A stretch of 8,448 bases of DNA, taken from NCBI GenBank assembly GCA_016937315.1, contig JAFGWD010000103.1, positions 1 through 8,448 of the forward strand, in the 5' to 3' direction. Made by a program: the position numbers and the translations under genes. This document shows, one piece after another, positions 4,857 to 8,448 of this stretch; position 1 is the first letter of the stretch, and each line of letters begins with the position of its first letter. The stretch is from Rhodospirillaceae bacterium. GTDB taxonomy: Bacteria; Pseudomonadota; Alphaproteobacteria; Rhodospirillales; Rhodospirillaceae. The notes beneath the pieces were generated by a model. That model saw only the letters and a list, made by a program, of their open reading frames with translations. It made no database searches and was not told the DNA's origin.

Positions 4857-6113
4857 ATGATGGAGAAGTCGCGTATCCTGGTCGTTGAGGATTCGAAATT
4901 CTTTCGGAACCTCGTGAGTCGGCGCGTCTCCAAGCGTATTGATGCTCATGTCGTAACGGCGGAGACTCTGGCCGAAACCAAGGCGTGCGTGGAGCATGCC
5001 GACGGTGCTTTCCAACTCGCCTTGGTCGATATCGTTCTGCCCGATGCTCAGGATGGCGAGGCCGTGGATTGGTTGTTGAGGCAGAAGATCCCCTGCATCG
5101 TGTTTACCAGTGTGTTTTCGGAAGACCTGCGTGAACGTATGTTGTCGCAGAACGTCATTGATTACGTGGTTAAGGATACGCCGTCGAGCCTGGAATACCT
5201 GATGGCGTTGGTGGAACAACTCCACCACAACCAAGGCACCAAGGTTCTGGTGGTTGATGATTCGCTTCCTGCCCGTCATTACATGTCTAGCCTTCTGAAA
5301 AGCTATCAGTTCCAAGTCGTTGAAGCTGCAGACGGTGCCGAGGGACTGGCCGTGTTGAAGGCCAATCCAGACACCCGGATGGTGATTACCGATTACCACA
5401 TGCCGCATGTCGATGGTGTTGAAATGGTGCGGCGCATTCGTGCCGAATATGATCTGGATCGTTTGGCAATCATCGGTGTGTCTTCTGGTGGCGGAAGTGC
5501 ACTGTCCGCCAAATTCATTAAGTTCGGTGCCAATGATTTCATTAACAAGCCGTTCCTGAGGGAGGAATTCTTCTGCCGGGTGATGCAGAACATTCGTATG
5601 CTGGACATGGTGCGGCGGTTAACGGACGCATCCATTCGGGACTCGTTGACGGGAATCCACAACCGGCGTTTCCTGTTCGAGGCGGGGCGTGCCGTAACCG
5701 CTCGTGCTATGCGGGAGGCCGTGCCCTTGACTGTGGCGATGGTTGATGTGGATCACTTCAAGGACATCAATGACACCCATGGGCACGGTGCGGGCGATGC
5801 GGTTTTGAGGCGGGTGTCGGGGGTTTTGTGCCGCTTGTGTCGGCAGGGCGATATTGTGTCTCGCTTTGGGGGCGAAGAGTTTGTGGTCCTTGCAGAAGGC
5901 ATGGATAGCGAGGGGGTGGTGCCGTTTTTTGACAGGCTGCGGATGGCTATCGAATCAGAGACCATTCTCCATGATGATGTGGGAATCTCCGTGACGGCCA
6001 GTTTTGGTGTTTGCCACGGCGTCGGACGAGACTTGGACACCATGTTGAGGCATGCGGATGAAGCGATGTATCGGGCGAAAGGCAAAGGGCGCAACTGTGT
6101 AGAGATTGCGTGA
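4857..6113 (+). CDS. two-receiver response regulator diguanylate cyclase (PleD architecture)
   Basis: Makes the second messenger c-di-GMP from two GTP under phosphorelay control. The 418-residue cytosolic product has three domains. Receiver 1 (about 5-125) has acidic pair E11/D12, phospho-acceptor D58 in LVDIVLPD, T84 and K106. Receiver 2 (about 128-248) has D134/D135, phospho-acceptor D179 in VITDYHMP, S209/S210 and K231 in INKPF. GGDEF (about 258-418) has D297 in VDVDHFKDIND for metal, active-site GGEEF at 338-342, and an inhibitory RxxD site (R329-D332) five residues before it. Both catalysis and product inhibition therefore look intact. ATG 4857 fits the start of the receiver fold and has a weak GGAAAA upstream; ATG 4860 is equally possible. 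The frame is open back to 4752, but that extension is Cys-rich and unlike a receiver. It is monocistronic, between two terminators, with no histidine kinase nearby. Confidence 0.93.
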   Translation: MMEKSRILVVEDSKFFRNLVSRRVSKRIDAHVVTAETLAETKACVEHADGAFQLALVDIVLPDAQDGEAVDWLLRQKIPCIVFTSVFSEDLRERMLSQNVIDYVVKDTPSSLEYLMALVEQLHHNQGTKVLVVDDSLPARHYMSSLLKSYQFQVVEAADGAEGLAVLKANPDTRMVITDYHMPHVDGVEMVRRIRAEYDLDRLAIIGVSSGGGSALSAKFIKFGANDFINKPFLREEFFCRVMQNIRMLDMVRRLTDASIRDSLTGIHNRRFLFEAGRAVTARAMREAVPLTVAMVDVDHFKDINDTHGHGAGDAVLRRVSGVLCRLCRQGDIVSRFGGEEFVVLAEGMDSEGVVPFFDRLRMAIESETILHDDVGISVTASFGVCHGVGRDLDTMLRHADEAMYRAKGKGRNCVEIA

Positions 6114-6145
6114 TCCATCAGGGGGAAGGTGGTCTTTTTTCTTTT
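6112..6145 (+). terminator. probable intrinsic terminator after the diguanylate cyclase
   Basis: CCATC (6115-6119) pairs with GGTGG (6128-6132), with one T-G pair, around an eight-base loop. A bulged T allows two more pairs (GA 6112-6113 with TC 6133-6134). TTTTTTCTTTT follows (6135-6145). The stem overlaps the stop codon and is modest, but the T-tract is convincing. Confidence 0.5.
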
Positions 6146-6233
6146 CATTGGTGTCGCCGGTTGCGAAGGGGGCGGGGTTTTTCTAATGTGGTGCGGCGCG
6201 ATGGAGCGTAGCGGGTTGTGAAAGGGGCAGGCG

Positions 6234-7277
6234 ATGGCGGATGTAGCCAACGTGGCGATTTTGGGAGCCAGCGGGTATACCGGGGCAGAGTTGATCAGGA
6301 TGCTGGCCTTGCACCCACGCGTCCGATTGACAGCGTTGACGGCGGACCGCAAGGCGGGGCAGGCGATGGCGTCGGTTTTCCCGCATCTTGCTGGCCTGGA
6401 TTTACCGGATTTGGTGTCGCTGGATGCGTTGGACTTGTCTGTGATTGATTTCGTTTTTTGTGCATTGCCGCATGGAACCACGCAAGAGATCATCGCCAAG
6501 TTGCCCCGTGACATGAAGGTTTGCGATTTATCGGCGGACTTCCGTTTGGATGATGTCGATGTGTACGCCCAGTGGTACGGGCACGCACATCAGGCCCCTG
6601 ATTTGCAGTCCGAGGCCGTCTACGGACTGACCGAACTGGCACGTGCCGAAATTGCTTCCGCACGTTTGGTTGCCAATCCCGGTTGTTATCCGACCAGTGC
6701 ACAACTGCCGTTGATTCCGTTGCTGGAAGCACGCCTGATTGGGGCCGATCCGATCATTATTGATGCCAAATCCGGTGTGTCCGGGGCGGGACGTGCCGCG
6801 AAGGAAGGTTCGCTTTATGCCGAAGTTGCTGAAGGCATTCATGCGTATGGCTTGGCGTCCCATCGACATGCACCGGAAATTGATCAGGGGTTGAGCCGTG
6901 CGTTTGGCGCGGAGGTTGTGGCGACCTTTACGCCGCATCTGATGCCGATGAACCGGGGGATTTTGTCTACCATCTATGTACGGTTGGAAAACGGGGTGAC
7001 GTCCGCTGATTTGCAGGCGTGCCTAGCTAAGCGATATGCGGGAGAAGCGTTTGTGCGGGTTTTACCCGAAGGCCAAGTGCCGCACACCCGCCATGTGCGT
7101 GGGTCTAACCTGGCCCTGATGGGAGTTGCGGCAGACCGTCGTCCGGGGTGGGCGATTGTGGTCTCGGTCATTGATAATCTGGTCAAAGGGGCTTCAGGGC
7201 AGGCGATTCAGAACATGAATGTCATGCTGGGCTTTCCGGAGACCATGGGGTTGGCGCAGGTGCCGATGTTCCCATGA
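6234..7277 (+). CDS. argC: N-acetyl-gamma-glutamyl-phosphate reductase
   Basis: Reduces N-acetylglutamyl-5-phosphate to the semialdehyde with NADPH, the third step of arginine biosynthesis; cytosolic. The 347-residue product begins with the Rossmann dinucleotide motif VAILGASGYTGAEL at 7-20, contains FCALPHGTT at 75-83 and CDLSADFR at 97-104, the catalytic cysteine C151 in ANPGCYPTSA, the SGVSGAGR loop at 180-187, the histidine region ASHRHAPEI at 208-216, and FTPHLMPMNRGI further on. It is full length for the long-type ArgC. ATG 6234 has AGGGG about seven bases upstream. It is separated from the preceding cyclase by 120 bases containing a probable terminator, so it should have its own promoter, though I could not identify one. 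The carbonic anhydrase gene follows after 60 bases. Confidence 0.96.
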   Translation: MADVANVAILGASGYTGAELIRMLALHPRVRLTALTADRKAGQAMASVFPHLAGLDLPDLVSLDALDLSVIDFVFCALPHGTTQEIIAKLPRDMKVCDLSADFRLDDVDVYAQWYGHAHQAPDLQSEAVYGLTELARAEIASARLVANPGCYPTSAQLPLIPLLEARLIGADPIIIDAKSGVSGAGRAAKEGSLYAEVAEGIHAYGLASHRHAPEIDQGLSRAFGAEVVATFTPHLMPMNRGILSTIYVRLENGVTSADLQACLAKRYAGEAFVRVLPEGQVPHTRHVRGSNLALMGVAADRRPGWAIVVSVIDNLVKGASGQAIQNMNVMLGFPETMGLAQVPMFP

Positions 7278-7337
7278 GCGGCCGTTGGGTGGCCGTGTCT
7301 CCATGTCAATATTTCTTTGGTGTGTAAGAGGGTTTCG

Positions 7338-7862
7338 ATGACTCCGATCATTCTACCGTACAAGGGGGTATCCCCCGAGATCCATGGTTCCGTCTTTGTC
7401 GCGCCGGGGGCTTCGGTGCTGGGTGATGTGGTGATTGGCGAGGACTCCAATATCTGGTTTAGTTGCGTGCTTCGGGGGGATGTCGATGTTATCCGCATCG
7501 GCAAACGCTCCAACATTCAAGACGGCACCATGGTGCACTTGAGCCGCAATGCGCCAACCATCATCGGTGACGATGTGACGGTGGGCCATGGGGCGATTTT
7601 ACACGGATGCACATTGGAAGATCGGGCCTTTGTCGGTATGGGCGCGACGGTTTTGGATGGCGCGGTGGTCGAGAAGGCAGGCATGCTGGGGGCCGGAGCC
7701 TTGTTGACCCAAGGCAAGCGTGTGCCGTCTGGGCAATTGTGGGCGGGGTCTCCGGCGCGTTTCTTACGTAATCTGACGGAAGAAGAAATCGAAGGCTTCG
7801 CGCCCCATGCGTGGGCTTATGTTGAATTGGCGCGTCAGTATAAGACCGAAAACGGAATTTGA
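7338..7862 (+). CDS. gamma-class carbonic anhydrase-like hexapeptide-repeat protein
   Basis: A left-handed beta-helix protein of the gamma-carbonic anhydrase family (CamH/YrdA type), 174 residues, probably a cytosolic trimer. The hexapeptide pattern runs from about 20 to 125. The three zinc-ligand histidines are present: H67 (MVHLS), H84 and H89 (VGHGAILHG), with the family spacing. R46 and D48 (LRGDVD) and Q61 and D62 (IQDG) match the conserved structural and active-site positions of archaeal Cam. The acidic loop carrying Cam's proton-shuttle glutamate is absent, as in the shorter CamH subclass, so carbonic anhydrase activity is plausible but not assured. A C-terminal helix (about 146-170) follows the helix core. 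ATG 7338 is preferred, with AAGAGGG just upstream; a TTG seven codons earlier is less likely. It may be co-transcribed with argC. Confidence 0.92.
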   Translation: MTPIILPYKGVSPEIHGSVFVAPGASVLGDVVIGEDSNIWFSCVLRGDVDVIRIGKRSNIQDGTMVHLSRNAPTIIGDDVTVGHGAILHGCTLEDRAFVGMGATVLDGAVVEKAGMLGAGALLTQGKRVPSGQLWAGSPARFLRNLTEEEIEGFAPHAWAYVELARQYKTENGI

Positions 7863-8074
7863 TGGGGTTGTGAAGGCCTTAACCGCGTTTCGGATTTCAC
7901 CTGTTTCGGTTTTGATGCTATATGAATAGCCGGAATTGAAAAATAGGCGGGGTGGTCGTCGTTGCGATCACAAAGGGGCACGGGGTCGTTCTCGTCTCTG
8001 CCGTCTATTTGTCCGCGAGGCATAAGGAACGAGGGACGATGCAGATCGTGGCGGAAGGTTTTGAAGGTGCCGGA

Positions 8075-8448
8075 ATGAAAAGGCGTGCACGTGCGCTGTC
8101 CGTCGGTTTCGTCGGAGCCCTCGGGCTTCTGCTGGCAGGGTGTTCCAGCTCTTACAATCCGGTAAACTGGTTCGGTGATGATGCGCCAAAACCGCAGCAG
8201 ATTGCGTTGCCTGCCGAGGATGCTGCCGATCAGGGAACCTTGCCGCAGGGGCTTTCGGCCGATGCGGGGCATGACTATGCCGATGGTGCCCGGTCTGATG
8301 TCTCGGTCGTCCGTCCGTTGCGTAACGAGCCGCCGCCGAATGTTGCCGTCGGGGCTGCGTCGTCTACTGCTCCTATTGTGTCGCCTGCACCGGGAGCGAC
8401 AGCATCGTTTTCGGATATGCCTGTGGCGGCTCCGGAGGCGGAGAAGCA
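8075..8448 (+). CDS. outer-membrane-type lipoprotein, N-terminal part (runs off the right edge); possibly OmpA family
   Basis: The first 124 codons are present. The start MKRRARALSVGF gives a basic n-region and hydrophobic core ending in the lipobox LLAGC, with the lipidated Cys at 23 and Ser after it, which predicts outer-membrane sorting. The mature part contains SYNPVNWFGDD, then a segment with LPQGLSADAGHDYADG, then a Pro/Ala/Ser-rich linker. The NPVxW and GLxAD-xx-xYxDxxR pattern resembles, from memory, Rhodospirillales lipoproteins that carry a C-terminal OmpA peptidoglycan-binding domain; that domain would lie beyond the window. An in-frame ATG at 8039 has a better ribosome binding site (AAGGAACGAGGG) but would add an acidic N-terminal stretch before the signal peptide, so the start is uncertain. 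The 212 bases between the carbonic anhydrase gene and this start hold no other gene that I can support. Confidence 0.72.
   Translation, partial: MKRRARALSVGFVGALGLLLAGCSSSYNPVNWFGDDAPKPQQIALPAEDAADQGTLPQGLSADAGHDYADGARSDVSVVRPLRNEPPPNVAVGAASSTAPIVSPAPGATASFSDMPVAAPEAEK

Noticed and set aside
5753..6514. Long minus-strand frame across the GGDEF domain and the argC start
   Set aside because: Overlaps two strongly supported plus-strand genes and gives a low-complexity product with no domain.
7279..7295. CGGCC/GGCCG inverted repeat just after argC
   Set aside because: A five-pair stem without a T-tract; probably does not stop transcription into the carbonic anhydrase gene.
7873..7880. AAGGCCTT palindrome after the carbonic anhydrase gene
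   Set aside because: An eight-base palindrome is expected by chance at this scale and has no partner or tail.

Overview
The window looks like a chromosomal housekeeping stretch from an alphaproteobacterium, most likely a Rhodospirillales-type organism. The evidence is the alphaproteobacterial form of orotate phosphoribosyltransferase (VEDLATDGASK at the PRPP site), the rplM-rpsI pair with alphaproteobacterial N-termini (MKTYSAKP; an acidic extension on S9), argC following rpsI, and a lipoprotein N-terminus of a type I associate with Rhodospirillales. No rRNA, tRNA, insertion sequence, integrase or CRISPR array was seen. Genes are moderately GC-rich; one intergenic stretch is strikingly AT-rich.

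Layout. Left edge (minus strand): the first 42 codons of an ELM1/DUF1022-like gene, divergent from pyrE (360-1061, plus). PyrE converges on a minus-strand cluster that reads right to left: a truncated phosphohexomutase homologue (2257-3285), a CoA-binding-domain protein (1727-2161), then a small single-pass membrane coiled-coil protein (1137-1697). A hairpin with a T-rich minus-strand tail (1070-1106) ends the cluster. Bases 3286-3671 form an AT-rich divergent intergenic region. It carries a sigma54-like site facing the minus-strand cluster and a clear TTGACA promoter plus a structured leader facing rplM.

Right half (plus strand): rplM-rpsI, four bases apart, closed by a strong intrinsic terminator; a two-receiver diguanylate cyclase with PleD architecture; argC (arginine biosynthesis); a gamma-class carbonic anhydrase-like protein; and the N-terminus of an outer-membrane-type lipoprotein that runs off the end.

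Functions covered are pyrimidine and arginine biosynthesis, ribosome assembly, c-di-GMP signalling and the cell envelope. The genes are mostly independent units; only rplM-rpsI and possibly the minus-strand trio look co-transcribed. The most unusual item is the phosphohexomutase homologue. It keeps the fold signatures of domains 1 and 2 but has lost the catalytic serine loop, most of the metal-binding loop and the C-terminal domains, while keeping a long open frame and a good ribosome binding site.
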